Notes: generated from the sequence alone by a model not told the origin. A stretch of 64,000 nt of DNA from Alienimonas californiensis (GCF_007743815.1 NZ_CP036265.1:3614823-3678822); one strand, 5' to 3'. Shown: positions 48,007-59,338, numbered from the stretch's first letter. Made by a program: numbers and translations.

Positions 48007-50778
48007 ATGACACAGTCCGCTCCCGCCGCCGGCGCCTCGTTCACGGGGCGCCGGCGGAATCGCAAAACGAAAGCCTCCGTCCGCTGGGCGGACCGGATCG
48101 CCTCGGGTCTGATCTCCGTCGGCGGGATCGGCACGATCCTGGCGATCTTCGGCGTGGGGTTGGTGCTCGTCTGGCAGGTCGTGCCCCTGTTCCTGCCGGG
48201 CGAACTGGAGACCCCCACCACGCTGACCGGCGGCGCCACGCCCCGGACCGCGACCGCCGACGCGCCCGTCATCGAACCCGCCGACGGCGTGATCCCGACG
48301 GACGGCACTGGTGACGCCGGCACTGCGGGGGTCGCCGCCGCGGGAGGCCCCGCTGCGAACCCCGGGGCTCCGGACCGATTCGCCGTGGACGAATTCGCCG
48401 TGGCCGCCGCCACCGTCGCCGCCGACGGGACCGTGGTCGCGCTCGACGCCCGCACTGGGCAGCGGCTGGGTTCAAAACGACTGTCGGAACAGGCCCCGAC
48501 CGCCGTCACCGCCGCTCCGGACGGGGCGATGGTGGCCGTGGGTTACGCGGACGGCACGATCCGGCTGGGTCAGATGCGGTTCGACTCCGCGTTCCGCTCC
48601 GCCGAGGCGCTGCCTGCGGCGGTGCGGACGCTGGGCGAGGGGGAAACGGCGCCCGTGCCGACGGAGGATGACGCCGCGGTCGCCGCCGTCGCTGAGGCGA
48701 CCCGCGGCGGCCGGTTCCGCGTGCAGACCGTGATCGCGGCACTGGACGAGGAGGTCTATTCCTTGGGCGAGGGCCCGGTGCGGGCGCTGGGCGTGTACGA
48801 GTCCCGCAGCGGCCCGGCGGTCGCCGGCTGGGTGGAGGGGGAGGGGCTGAAGTTCCTGCCGTTCCGCCGCTCCGGTTCGACCCTCACGCCGCGCGACGTG
48901 GCCGCCCTGCAGATCCCCGCCGGCGCCGACGTGCCGGACGGCTCGCCGGCGTTCGTGCGGATCGGGGCGCGGGCGTCCGAGGCGCTCGCCGCGTGGCCGG
49001 ACGGCCGGGCGGTGCGGTTCAACACCCGCAACGCCCGCAGCCCGCAGTTCTCCGAGGCCCTCCGATTGGTCGAGGCCGGCCGCACGCTGACGGCGCTGGA
49101 ATGGGCCGTCGGCCGCGGCACACTGCTGGTCGGCGACGACGCCGGCGTGACGACGGGCTGGTTTCCCTCCCGCGGCGACGCCGCCGGCGGGGCGCGCTCC
49201 CTGACCGCCGCCAAGCGTTATCCCGACGGCCCGGCGGGCGTGACGGCGATCGGCCCCAGCCCGGTCGATCGGCTGGCCGCGATCGGCTACGCCGACGGCA
49301 CCGCCCGCGTGATTCAGACCACGGTGGAAAACGTCGTCGGCGAGACGGAACTCGACGGCCCGGCGAGTGCCGTGACGATCACGCCGCGCTCGGACCGTTC
49401 CTTCCTCTACGCCCTGTCGGCGGCGGCCGGTCCCCAGGGGTCGGACGCGGGGCTGAGCCGGGCGGCGTTCGACGCCGGGGCGGCGGACGCGACGCTGGCG
49501 AGCCTGTTCCTGCCGGTCTGGTACGAGGGCGGTCCCGGCCCGGAGGCGAAGTGGCAGAGCACCAGTTCCGGCGTCGGTTTCGAGCCGAAGTACGGCATGT
49601 GGCCGCTGATCTTCGGCACGCTCAAGGCGACCTTCTACAGCATGCTGTTCGCCGCCCCGCTGGGGATTCTCGCGGCGATCTACACCGGCGAGTATCTGAC
49701 GAAGCCGGTCCGGGCGAAGGTGAAGCCCGCCGTCGAGGTGATGGCCGGCCTGCCGAGCGTCGTGCTGGGCTTCCTGGCGGCGGTGGCGTTCGCCCCGTTC
49801 GTGGAGCGGTACCTCGTGTCGGCGCTGTGCGGGTTCGTGACCGTGCCGGTCGCCGTGCTGCTGGGGGCCTACATCTGGGAGGCTTTGCCGCAGCCGTTCA
49901 CCCTGCGGTATCGCCGCTGGCGGTTGGCGGCCTGCGCGGTGTGCCTGCCGCTGGGCGTGTGGGCGGCGCACGCGGCGGCTCCCGTCGTGGAGGAGCTTTT
50001 GTTCGCCGGGGACGTGAAGTTCTGGCTGGACGGCCGCATCGGCACGCCGGTGGGAGCCTGGATGTTTCTCACGCTGCCGCTGGCGGTGTTGGCGGTCGGG
50101 CTGGGCTCGGCCTACGGGGCCACGCCGAAGTTGGTGCGGCGGGCGCGGGGCTGGAAACGGGGCCGGTTCGCCTGGCTGCGGGTGGGGACGTTCCTCGGCA
50201 GCGTGGCGCTGACGCTCGGGCTGGCCTGGGGCGTGGCCTGGGGGCTGTCGGCGGCGGGCGAGTTGCTGGCCGGTTCGCCCTGGGATCCGCGGGGGGAGAT
50301 CGTCGACACCTACCAGCAGCGGAACGCCGTCGTGGTGGGCTTCGCGATGGCCTTCACCATCATCCCGATCGTGTACACGCTGGCGGACGACGCCCTCAGC
50401 AGCGTGCCGGACAGCCTCCGCAGCGCCAGCCTCGGCGCCGGGGCGACCACCTGGCAGACGACCGTGCGGGTCGTGGTGCCCGCGGCGATGAGCGGGTTGT
50501 TCAGCGCGTTGATGGTCGGCTTGGGCCGGGCGGTGGGAGAGACGATGATCGTGTTGATGGCGGCCGGCGGCACGGCGATCACGGAGGTGAACCCCTTCAA
50601 CGGCTTCCGCACGCTGGCGGTGAACATCGCCACCGAGATCCCCGAGGCCGCCCGCGGCACCACGCACTACCGCACGCTGTTCCTCGCCGCCCTGCTGCTG
50701 TTCGGGATGACCTTCATCGTGAACACCGCCGCCGAGACGGTGCGGTTGCGGTTCCGCAAACGCGTCTCGCAGATTTGA
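48007..50778 (+). CDS. pstC: Phosphate ABC permease PstC with large extra domain
   Basis: 923 residues from ATG 48007, about three times the length of E. coli PstC. One membrane segment near 35-60 (IGTILAIFGVGLVLVWQVV) is followed by a long extracytoplasmic region (about 75-520) with WD-like strands: VAADGTVVALDARTG, VAVGYADGTIRLGQ, IGYADGTARVIQ. The permease proper starts near 535 (IFGTLKATFYSMLFAAPLG) with VMAGLPSVVLGFL and a C-terminal SLGAGATTWQTTVRVVVPA. A second insertion with extra hydrophobic helices lies around 620-720. Large PstC forms exist in Pseudomonas and other bacteria; a beta-propeller-like insert is the unusual part. Confidence 0.88.
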   Translation: MTQSAPAAGASFTGRRRNRKTKASVRWADRIASGLISVGGIGTILAIFGVGLVLVWQVVPLFLPGELETPTTLTGGATPRTATADAPVIEPADGVIPTDGTGDAGTAGVAAAGGPAANPGAPDRFAVDEFAVAAATVAADGTVVALDARTGQRLGSKRLSEQAPTAVTAAPDGAMVAVGYADGTIRLGQMRFDSAFRSAEALPAAVRTLGEGETAPVPTEDDAAVAAVAEATRGGRFRVQTVIAALDEEVYSLGEGPVRALGVYESRSGPAVAGWVEGEGLKFLPFRRSGSTLTPRDVAALQIPAGADVPDGSPAFVRIGARASEALAAWPDGRAVRFNTRNARSPQFSEALRLVEAGRTLTALEWAVGRGTLLVGDDAGVTTGWFPSRGDAAGGARSLTAAKRYPDGPAGVTAIGPSPVDRLAAIGYADGTARVIQTTVENVVGETELDGPASAVTITPRSDRSFLYALSAAAGPQGSDAGLSRAAFDAGAADATLASLFLPVWYEGGPGPEAKWQSTSSGVGFEPKYGMWPLIFGTLKATFYSMLFAAPLGILAAIYTGEYLTKPVRAKVKPAVEVMAGLPSVVLGFLAAVAFAPFVERYLVSALCGFVTVPVAVLLGAYIWEALPQPFTLRYRRWRLAACAVCLPLGVWAAHAAAPVVEELLFAGDVKFWLDGRIGTPVGAWMFLTLPLAVLAVGLGSAYGATPKLVRRARGWKRGRFAWLRVGTFLGSVALTLGLAWGVAWGLSAAGELLAGSPWDPRGEIVDTYQQRNAVVVGFAMAFTIIPIVYTLADDALSSVPDSLRSASLGAGATTWQTTVRVVVPAAMSGLFSALMVGLGRAVGETMIVLMAAGGTAITEVNPFNGFRTLAVNIATEIPEAARGTTHYRTLFLAALLLFGMTFIVNTAAETVRLRFRKRVSQI

Positions 50779-50781
50779 CGC

Positions 50782-50825
50782 CTCCCCGGACGCGCGCCGC
50801 CTAGCGGCGACGGCGAACCGGGGAG
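50782..50825. repeat. Nested hairpin between pstC and pstA (repeat family B)
   Basis: Outer stem CTCCCCGG/CCGGGGAG (50782-50789, 50818-50825) and inner stem CGCCGC-CTA-GCGGCG (50795-50809). 50795-50823 matches 43755-43783 at 27 of 29 positions. It sits inside the pst operon and may reduce downstream expression. Confidence 0.65.
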
Positions 50826-50844
50826 ACCTACCGAGAACATCGAC

Positions 50845-52677
50845 TTGAACCACCGCCCCGCCCCCGCCGCCCTCCCTGCCCGCCGCGTGCGGGGCGGGCC
50901 GGCGCGCAGCGTGGTCGCGGGCGGCGAGCCGGCGGTCTGGCTGTCCGGAGCGGCGCTGATCATCTGCCTGGTGATGATCTTCGGGCTGCTGGGCCTGATC
51001 CTGTGGAACGGCGTCGGCACCTTCTGGCCGGGCCATCTGGTGCAGGTCTCGCTGCGGAACGGCGACGTCCTGCTGGGCGAGCCCTACGGCACGGAGACCT
51101 ACGAACTGCGGCGGGCCTCCATGGCCCTGTTGCCGGACGAGGCCCGGGCCGCCGCCCTCGCCGCGTTCCCAGAGGGCGAGGACGCCATCGACGCCGTCCG
51201 CGTGCTGCTCCGCACCGACAACCGCCGCGAGTCCGGCTCCACGTTCACCTACGTCAACGCCTTCGAGGTCGCCCCCGGGTCGCGGACCGAACCGGAGTGG
51301 GCCGTCGTGCTGGAACGTGCCGATCAGGGACGGTTCCTCGGCGAACCGGTGCGGCTCATCTCCCCGGAGGGCACGTTCGAGGGCCCGGCGGAGGCCTGGG
51401 CGGCCTTCGAGCGGCTTCGCCCCGCGGCGCTGGAACGGAACGAACGGGCCGAGGAGTTGGAGGACGCGATCGCCGCCAGCGGACCGGCGCTCAACGAGGC
51501 CCGGCTGCGGGTGCGGTCCGCGGAGATGCGCACCGGCGTCGAGGGCCGTTCGCTCGCCGAAGCCCTCGCCCGGTCGAACCTCTCCGAGGCAGAGCGGGGC
51601 CGGTTGGAGGCGGAGCTTGAGGAGAAGCCCGAACCGCTCCGCGGGGCGGTGGCTGCCTTCGCCGAGGCCGGACGGCGTCACGCCCTGCTGAACGCTCCCC
51701 GGGGGCAGGAGATGGCGGAACTCGCCGCTCAGAACGCCGCGGAACGCCTCGTGATGCGCACCGCGGCCGGCCGGGAGGTGGAGATCGAAACGGCCGAGGT
51801 CGTCCGCGGTTACCGGGCGAATGCCCTGTCTTGGTGGGGGCGGCTGGGGGTCTACCTGTCGCGGTGGTGGGAGTTCCTCAGCGAGGAGCCCCGGCAGGCC
51901 GGCACCGCCGGCGGCGTGTGGCCGGCGATCTGGGGGACCGTGACGATGACGCTGGTGATGACCGTCGCCGTGGTGCCGTTCGGCGTGCTGGCGGCGCTCT
52001 ATCTGCGGGAGTACGCCGCGCAGGGGCTGGTCGTCTCGGCGGTGCGGGTCGCGGTGAACAATCTCGCCGGCGTCCCGAGCATCGTGTTCGGCGTCTTCGG
52101 GCTGGGGTTCTTCTGCTACCTGATCGGCGGCGGCGTGGACCAACTCTTCTACGCGGAGCGCCTGCCGGACCCGACGTTCGGCAAAGGCGGGCTGCTGTGG
52201 GCCAGTTTGACCCTCGCCCTGCTGACGCTGCCGGTGGTGATCGTGGCGACCGAGGAGGCCCTCTCCGCGGTGCCCAACAGCATGCGGGAAGGGAGCTACG
52301 CCTGCGGGGCGAGCAAGTGGCAGACGATCCGCCGCATCGTGCTGCCCCGGGCGCTGCCGGGCATTCTGACGGGGACGATCCTCGCGGTGGCCCGCGGGGC
52401 GGGGGAGGTCGCCCCGCTGATGCTGGTCGGCGCCGTGAACACCGCCCCGGCGCTGCCGGTGGACTTCGAGCCGCCCTTCGTGCACCCCTCCCGCAGCTTC
52501 ATGCACCTCGGCTTTCACATCTACGACCTCGGCTTTCAGGCCCCGGACGGCGACGCCGCCCGGCCGATGGTCTACACGACCATGCTGTTGCTGATTGCTC
52601 TGGTCGCCGTGCTGAACCTGGCGGCGATGTGGCTGCGGGCGCGATTGCGGCGCCGGTACGTCTCCGCGTCCTTCTAG
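50845..52677 (+). CDS. pstA: Phosphate ABC permease PstA with long extracytoplasmic insert
   Basis: 610 residues from TTG 50845; GTG 50887 is a possible shorter start. First membrane segment LSGAALIICLVMIFGLLGLI, then a long insert (about 75-340) with a coiled-coil stretch (ALERNERAEELEDAIAASGP). The permease core starts near 365: IWGTVTMTLVMTVAVVPFGV, NNLAGVPSIVFGVFGLGFF (EAA-loop region), and SYACGASKWQTIRRIVLPRA. With PstC it forms the membrane channel. The hydrophobic segments appear intact. The gene follows pstC by 66 bp including a hairpin. Confidence 0.88.
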   Translation: MNHRPAPAALPARRVRGGPARSVVAGGEPAVWLSGAALIICLVMIFGLLGLILWNGVGTFWPGHLVQVSLRNGDVLLGEPYGTETYELRRASMALLPDEARAAALAAFPEGEDAIDAVRVLLRTDNRRESGSTFTYVNAFEVAPGSRTEPEWAVVLERADQGRFLGEPVRLISPEGTFEGPAEAWAAFERLRPAALERNERAEELEDAIAASGPALNEARLRVRSAEMRTGVEGRSLAEALARSNLSEAERGRLEAELEEKPEPLRGAVAAFAEAGRRHALLNAPRGQEMAELAAQNAAERLVMRTAAGREVEIETAEVVRGYRANALSWWGRLGVYLSRWWEFLSEEPRQAGTAGGVWPAIWGTVTMTLVMTVAVVPFGVLAALYLREYAAQGLVVSAVRVAVNNLAGVPSIVFGVFGLGFFCYLIGGGVDQLFYAERLPDPTFGKGGLLWASLTLALLTLPVVIVATEEALSAVPNSMREGSYACGASKWQTIRRIVLPRALPGILTGTILAVARGAGEVAPLMLVGAVNTAPALPVDFEPPFVHPSRSFMHLGFHIYDLGFQAPDGDAARPMVYTTMLLLIALVAVLNLAAMWLRARLRRRYVSASF

Positions 52678-52870
52678 AGCTTGATTTGCCCGTCGTTCGC
52701 CGAATCGTTCGGCGAGATTGCACCTTCCTCCCCTCGACGTCGCTCCCTTGGTCGCCCATCCGCTCGCCCCGCCGAACGCCCGCGCCGCCCGCTCGACCGC
52801 GGGGAGCCCCGGCGGTCCCGACGACGTGATCCTCGCCGGCGCCCCGCCCTCGGAGCCGCCCTCGGACCGC

Positions 52871-53686
52871 ATGGCGGCGATCGCCCGCGGCGAGGTCGTC
52901 CCGGCCGAGGTGCACCCGGAATTGGACGACGAGGAGCACGTCCTCCGGGTGCAGAACCTCCGGCTGTGGTACGGGGCGAAGCAGGCGTTGTTCGACGTCA
53001 GCCTCGACGTGCCGAAGGGGCAGGTGACGGCGATGATCGGCCCGTCCGGTTGCGGGAAGAGCACCCTGCTGCGGTGCGTAAACCGCATGAACGACTTATT
53101 GGATATCGTCCGGATCGAGGGGGACATGACCCTCAACGGCGACAGCATCTACGACCGCAGCGTGGACGTCATCGAACTCCGCAAGCGGATGGGCATGGTC
53201 TTCCAGAAGCCCAACCCGTTCCCGATGAGCATTTATGAAAACGTCGTCTATCCCCTCCGCATCGACGGCGAGCGGGACCGCCGGGTGCTGGACGAGGTCT
53301 GCGAACGCAGCCTCCGCGGCGCCGCGTTGTGGGACGAGGTGAAGGACCGTCTGCAGGAGTCGGCCCTCGGGATGTCCGGCGGTCAGCAGCAGCGGCTGTG
53401 CATCGCCCGCGCCATCGCCGCGGAGCCGGAAGTGTTGTTGCTGGACGAGCCCTGTTCGGCCTTGGATCCGATCGCCACCGGCAAGGTGGAGGACCTGATC
53501 CAGCGCCTGAAGGGCGAATACAGCGTGCTGATCGTCACCCACAACATGCAGCAGGCCAGCCGCATCAGCGAGTACACGGCCTTCATGTACCTCGGCCGAC
53601 TGATGGAGTACGGGCCGACGGAGGCGATCTTCACCAACCCGAAGCTGGAAGAGACGAACAGCTACGTGACCGGCCGCTTCGGCTGA
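52871..53686 (+). CDS. pstB: Phosphate ABC transporter ATPase PstB
   Basis: 271 residues from ATG 52871; in-frame GTG 52826 and TTG 52718 would add low-complexity residues and I see no strong SD for any. Motifs: Walker [11 protein letters not shown]-loop [17 protein letters not shown] (typical PstB), signature MSGGQQQRL, Walker [14 protein letters not shown]-loop VTHNMQQA, and the C-terminal SYVTGRFG. PstB powers phosphate import and its state is read by PhoU/PhoR. It is 193 bp after pstA, ending the pst cluster. Confidence 0.92.
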   Translation: MAAIARGEVVPAEVHPELDDEEHVLRVQNLRLWYGAKQALFDVSLDVPKGQVTAMIGPSGCGKSTLLRCVNRMNDLLDIVRIEGDMTLNGDSIYDRSVDVIELRKRMGMVFQKPNPFPMSIYENVVYPLRIDGERDRRVLDEVCERSLRGAALWDEVKDRLQESALGMSGGQQQRLCIARAIAAEPEVLLLDEPCSALDPIATGKVEDLIQRLKGEYSVLIVTHNMQQASRISEYTAFMYLGRLMEYGPTEAIFTNPKLEETNSYVTGRFG

Positions 53687-53803
53687 TCGCGGGGAGCGTC
53701 CGGGGGACGCGCCGCTTCTCGGCGACGGCGACGCAGGGGGGGCGGAGCAGCGTCGCGGCGCTAGGATCGAGCTTCCCCGCCGCTTCTTCCGCTCGCTGCG
53801 CCC

Positions 53804-54373
53804 GTGTACCTCGTCGTCTCCGCCAGCCTCAGCCCGACCAGCCGCAGCCGGCTCCTCGCCGAGGCCTGTGCGGCCCGGCTGACGGAGCGGGGCGAGACGG
53901 TGGAGCTGCTCGACCTACGGACCGACCCGCTGCCGATGTGCGACGGGGCCGCCGCCTACGGCCACCCCAACGCGGTGCGGGCCGCGCAACTGGTCGCGGA
54001 GGCGCAGGCCGTGCTGTTCGCCTCCCCCGTCTATAACTACGACGTCAACGCCGCCGCGAAGAACCTCGTGGAACTGACGGGCAGGGCGTGGACGGGCAAG
54101 ACGGTCGGCCTGCTGCTGGCCGCCGGCGGGCACGGCAGCTACATGAGCGCCCTGGGGCTGGCGAACAGCCTGATGCTCGATTTTCGCTGCCTGATCATCC
54201 CGCGGTTCGTCTACGCCTTGGGGGAGGCGTTCGGCGAAACCGATGCGGACGACCCGGCCGAATGGGGCGTCACCGACGACGAAATCGCCCGCCGCGTGCA
54301 CCAACTGGTCGACGAAACGCTCCGCGTCAGCCGGGCGCTCTCCGCCGCCCCAACCCCGACCGCGATCGGTTGA
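53804..54373 (+). CDS. NADPH-dependent FMN reductase-like protein
   Basis: 189 residues from GTG 53804. It begins VVSASLSPTSRSRLLAE, the FMN-binding loop of the flavodoxin-like NADPH-FMN reductases, with FASPVYNYDVNAAAKNLVEL and LLLAAGGHGSYMSAL following. It is cytoplasmic. It may supply reduced flavin or reduce quinones or metals. It shares the flavodoxin fold with the gene at 43059 but belongs to a different family. Single gene; no clear operon partner. Confidence 0.86.
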   Translation: MYLVVSASLSPTSRSRLLAEACAARLTERGETVELLDLRTDPLPMCDGAAAYGHPNAVRAAQLVAEAQAVLFASPVYNYDVNAAAKNLVELTGRAWTGKTVGLLLAAGGHGSYMSALGLANSLMLDFRCLIIPRFVYALGEAFGETDADDPAEWGVTDDEIARRVHQLVDETLRVSRALSAAPTPTAIG

Positions 54374-54545
54374 GCGGCGACCGGCCCGCCGCGGGGCGGG
54401 CGGGGAACGACGTAACCGGGACGGACCTTTTGTTTACGGCGTCGGGGCCGCAGGCGGCCTGTTGACAGGGCGCGCCGGGGCGTTTGGGCTGGCCGGGACG
54501 CCACGGGGCGTTCCCCATCGCCGTCCCCGTCCACAGGAACCCCGC
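54374..54545. other. Spacer upstream of the caspase-like gene
   Basis: 172 bp. TTGACA at 54462-54467 could be a -35 but no good -10 lies 16-18 bp on. AGGAA precedes ATG 54546. Confidence 0.35.
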
Positions 54546-55586
54546 ATGTCGCCTCGCATCCCGATTCCGATCCTCGCCGTCGCACTCTGTTGGGGCGTTC
54601 CGTGGGGAACGGAGTGCCAAGGTCAGGAGCGGCTCGACTGGCAGACGGCGATGACGTTTCCCCGGGTGAAGACGGATCACCTCGGGACGACGCGGACGAA
54701 CGACGTCGTCACCCGATTGCGGGCTGAAGGCTGCCCGTGCGGGTGCGGGATGAAGCTCGCCCAGTGCCTGGTCGACGACCCAAACTGCACCCACAGCCCG
54801 CCGGCGGCCAAGGCGGTCGTCGACGCCGTCTGGGCGACGCCGCGGCTGCACGTGTTGGCGATCGCGGACAAGTTCGACAAATCGATCGGCGTGGACTGCG
54901 CCGCCGACCGCCTGCTTTTCCTCGGCCTGATCGAGGACAGCGTCGACAATCGCCTGATCGAGGTCGAGGAGTTCTCCGAGCGGTCCGCCCGTTGGAAGGA
55001 GCGGATGACGGCGGAGCACGTGCTGGCCCGGATCGGCTCGCTGAAGGTCGCCCCGCACGACTCGGTGCTGTTCTACTACTCCGGCCACGGCGCCTATACC
55101 GACCGGGCCGGGCACCTGTTCCACATGCCCCACGGGGACACGAAGTTGAAGCGCTCGACCGTGCTGGCGGCGCTGACGAAGCACAACGCCCGGCTGACCG
55201 TGTTGCTGTCGGACACCTGCTACACCCGCTGGACCGGCAAGGAACCGGGCGTCGCGGCCCGTGTCTGGAACGAGCGGACCCGGCCGCTGATGCGGTCGCT
55301 GTTCTTCGAGTCGACCGGGGTGGTGGACGTCACCTCCAGCGAGAAAGACGAGTTCTCGATGGTCTATCCGAACCGGGCGGGCTCGTTGTTTACGGGGTCC
55401 TTGCAGCGGGTCGTCGAGGCGAACCTCGACAAGCCGTTGACCTGGCAGGCGGTGTTCCAGGCCGTCCGGACGGACACGCAACGCCAGTTCACCCACTTCA
55501 ACCCGGGCGGGGTGCCGAACGGCGCCGGCGTGCAGACCACGCAGACGCCCCTGGCCCTGCAACTCGCTCAGCGGGCGCCCCGGTAG
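54546..55586 (+). CDS. Secreted caspase-family (C14) protein with Cys-rich N-terminus
   Basis: 346 residues from ATG 54546. Signal peptide RIPIPILAVALCWGVPWG. A Cys-rich block C63-P-C-G-C-G-M-K and C74 (with C81 in DDPNC) may bind metal. From about residue 98 it has a caspase/metacaspase fold: RLHVLAIADKFD, the catalytic H181 in YYSGHGAYTD, and C225 in LLSDTCYTRW, after a loop equivalent to the p10/p20 boundary. Bacterial caspase-like enzymes act in cell death, defence or regulated proteolysis; the role of an exported one is unknown. No defence genes lie beside it. Confidence 0.82.
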   Translation: MSPRIPIPILAVALCWGVPWGTECQGQERLDWQTAMTFPRVKTDHLGTTRTNDVVTRLRAEGCPCGCGMKLAQCLVDDPNCTHSPPAAKAVVDAVWATPRLHVLAIADKFDKSIGVDCAADRLLFLGLIEDSVDNRLIEVEEFSERSARWKERMTAEHVLARIGSLKVAPHDSVLFYYSGHGAYTDRAGHLFHMPHGDTKLKRSTVLAALTKHNARLTVLLSDTCYTRWTGKEPGVAARVWNERTRPLMRSLFFESTGVVDVTSSEKDEFSMVYPNRAGSLFTGSLQRVVEANLDKPLTWQAVFQAVRTDTQRQFTHFNPGGVPNGAGVQTTQTPLALQLAQRAPR

Positions 55587-55727
55587 GCGGTCGCCGGGCC
55601 GTCCGATGGGGCCGCCGCGTGGGCGGCCGGATTGCGGTCTGCGTGCGCGGTCCTACGATGCGCCGCCGGATCGCTTTCCCCAGCCTCTCTTCAACCCCCG
55701 CCGCCGGCGGGGCGGTTCCCAGACAGT

Positions 55728-57401
<1,674 letters not shown>

Positions 57402-57412
57402 CGCCGACCCCT

Positions 57413-57436
57413 AAGCCGGACGCATGCGTCCGGCTT
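57413..57436. terminator. 24-bp perfect palindrome after ettA
   Basis: AAGCCGGACGCA followed by its exact reverse complement, 11 bp past the ettA stop. No T-tract follows. Confidence 0.65.
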
Positions 57437-57612
57437 GGGCGAGAGACTTGAGCGCCGCTCGGACGGTAGCGGTCCTGCCGATGCGGTCCCTTGGACACCG
57501 CCCGCGGTCCGCCGCGGCGGCGGAAACCGCTTGAACGGGCCATGCCGGCGGGGAAGACTGACCGGCCCCTATCGGGCAGATCGCGCCCGCCCCCCATCGC
57601 TTGATCGCACGC

Positions 57613-59313
57613 ATGGCCGCCAAGAAGTACCTGTCGCTCGAAGAGGCGGCCGAGCGCCTCTCGATGCCCTCCGAAAAGCTCAACAAGCTGCGGGCCGACG
57701 GCGAGCTCCGCGGCTTCGCCGATCGCGGCACCTGGAAATTCAAAGCGGACGACATCGAGGAGTACGGCCGCTCCCTCCAGGTCTCCAGCGATCCCGACGT
57801 CCCCCTGCTGGACGATCCCGATTTCGACCTGAGAGACGACGACGCCCCGAGGCGGGGCGGCGGGGGCGGCTCCGCCCTCGGCGGCGAATCGCTGGAGATT
57901 CGCATGCCCGGCCAGCAGGACGACGACATCGGCCTCGCCGACGAGCCCACGATCGTCCGCGGCGGCCCCGGCGATACCGACGTGACCGACAGCGACGTTC
58001 GCCTGACCGTCGACAGCGGCGTCGGCGACCTCCGCGACACGGATTCCCGGGACACCGGCAGCGGCCCGATCGATCTGTCCGATTCCGACAGCGACGTCCG
58101 CCTGATCAGCGACGAATCCAGCGTGCTGCTGGGCGGCGGCGGCAGCGACAGCGACGTGCGACTGATCGCCGACGACAGCGCCGCCCTCTCCGCGGACGAC
58201 GACGACAGCGACGTGGCGTTGGTTTCCGATTCCGACTCCCGCCGCCCCGGCGGCTCCAGCGCCGTCGGCTCCAGCGTGCTGGACGACGATCAGCCGGTCG
58301 GCGGATTCGACGAGGACAGCCAACTGACCCTCGGGGCCGACAGCGGCATCATGCTGGAAAGCCCGCTGGACAGCGGCATCGCCCTGGAGGGAACCAGCGG
58401 CGTGCATATCGGGGACGACGACGACAGCGGCCTCAGCCTTGCGGACGACGACGACGATAGCGACGTCTCCCTCGCCGACGACAGCAGCGGCATCGCCCTG
58501 GTCGACGACAGCGACGTCTCGCTGTCCGACGTCGATTCCGCCGACGCCTCCAGCGCCATCGCCCTGGACGACTTCAACGGCGGGGACGACGGCTCCAGCA
58601 TCATCCTGCTGGGCGACGACAGCGGCATCGCCCTGTCCGGCGACAGCGGCCCCCTGATGGCCGACAGCGGCGTCGCCGACAGCGGCATCGCCCTCGACTT
58701 CCTCAACGAAGACGACTCCCCCTCGACCACCAAGTCCCTCGCCGCCGCCGGGGCCGGCGCCGGCGCCGCCGCGGCGGCCGCCCGCGCCGGCGCCACCGAG
58801 GCGGATCTGGAAGCGATGGACGACGAGGGCTACTCCGTCGCCGACGACGAAGAAGGCGGGGCCGACACCTCCGTCATCCTGTTCGAGGACGACGACGAAG
58901 ACGACTTCGACGACCCGATCGAAGCCCCCGCCGGCGGGAACACCAGCCAGTTCGAACTGGAGGAAGACTTCGACGAGTTCGAGTCCGATTCCTCCGGCAG
59001 CGTCGCCTCGGCGGAGATCCTCGCCGAGGACGACGACGAGGATCTGGACGTCTTCGAAGCCTCCGACGCCGACTTTGAGGACGACGAGTTCGAAAGCGGC
59101 GCCAGCCGTTCCGAGTTCGCCCCCGCCGGCTACGCCCGCGCTCCCGAACCGGAGTTCGACGCCGTCACCGTCAGCCTGCTGGGCGCCGGCACCCTGTTGC
59201 TGCTGTTGGTGGGCGTGCTCTCCTTCGACCTCGTCCGCAGCATGTGGGGCGTCAACGAGCCCGGCGTGTTCAGCCAGACGATCCTGGATTCGATTGGCAA
59301 GTCGCTGTATTGA
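57613..59313 (+). CDS. Excisionase-like HTH protein with acidic repeats and C-terminal membrane anchor
   Basis: 566 residues from ATG 57613. Residues about 5-55 (YLSLEEAAERLSMPSEKL, then FADRGTWKFKADDIEEY) are a MerR/excisionase-type winged helix. Residues about 60-510 are very rich in Asp and Ser and contain recurring peptides: D-S-D-V-x-L about seven times and D/S-S-G-I-A-L about five times. Near 525-550 is VSLLGAGTLLLLLVGVLSFDLV, a single membrane segment. HTH-containing planctomycete proteins with such acidic linkers are known, but their role is not. A membrane-tethered DNA-binding or partner-binding protein is inferred. Codon use in the repeats is GAC/AGC-heavy. Confidence 0.82.
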   Translation: MAAKKYLSLEEAAERLSMPSEKLNKLRADGELRGFADRGTWKFKADDIEEYGRSLQVSSDPDVPLLDDPDFDLRDDDAPRRGGGGGSALGGESLEIRMPGQQDDDIGLADEPTIVRGGPGDTDVTDSDVRLTVDSGVGDLRDTDSRDTGSGPIDLSDSDSDVRLISDESSVLLGGGGSDSDVRLIADDSAALSADDDDSDVALVSDSDSRRPGGSSAVGSSVLDDDQPVGGFDEDSQLTLGADSGIMLESPLDSGIALEGTSGVHIGDDDDSGLSLADDDDDSDVSLADDSSGIALVDDSDVSLSDVDSADASSAIALDDFNGGDDGSSIILLGDDSGIALSGDSGPLMADSGVADSGIALDFLNEDDSPSTTKSLAAAGAGAGAAAAAARAGATEADLEAMDDEGYSVADDEEGGADTSVILFEDDDEDDFDDPIEAPAGGNTSQFELEEDFDEFESDSSGSVASAEILAEDDDEDLDVFEASDADFEDDEFESGASRSEFAPAGYARAPEPEFDAVTVSLLGAGTLLLLLVGVLSFDLVRSMWGVNEPGVFSQTILDSIGKSLY

Positions 59314-59338
59314 GCCCGCGGTGCGGGAAGCTCCAGGG

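Noticed and set aside
48472-53148. Open frame of 1558 codons on the minus strand across pstC-pstB
   Set aside because: It is the antisense of well-supported pst genes; high G+C suppresses stop codons. No motifs.
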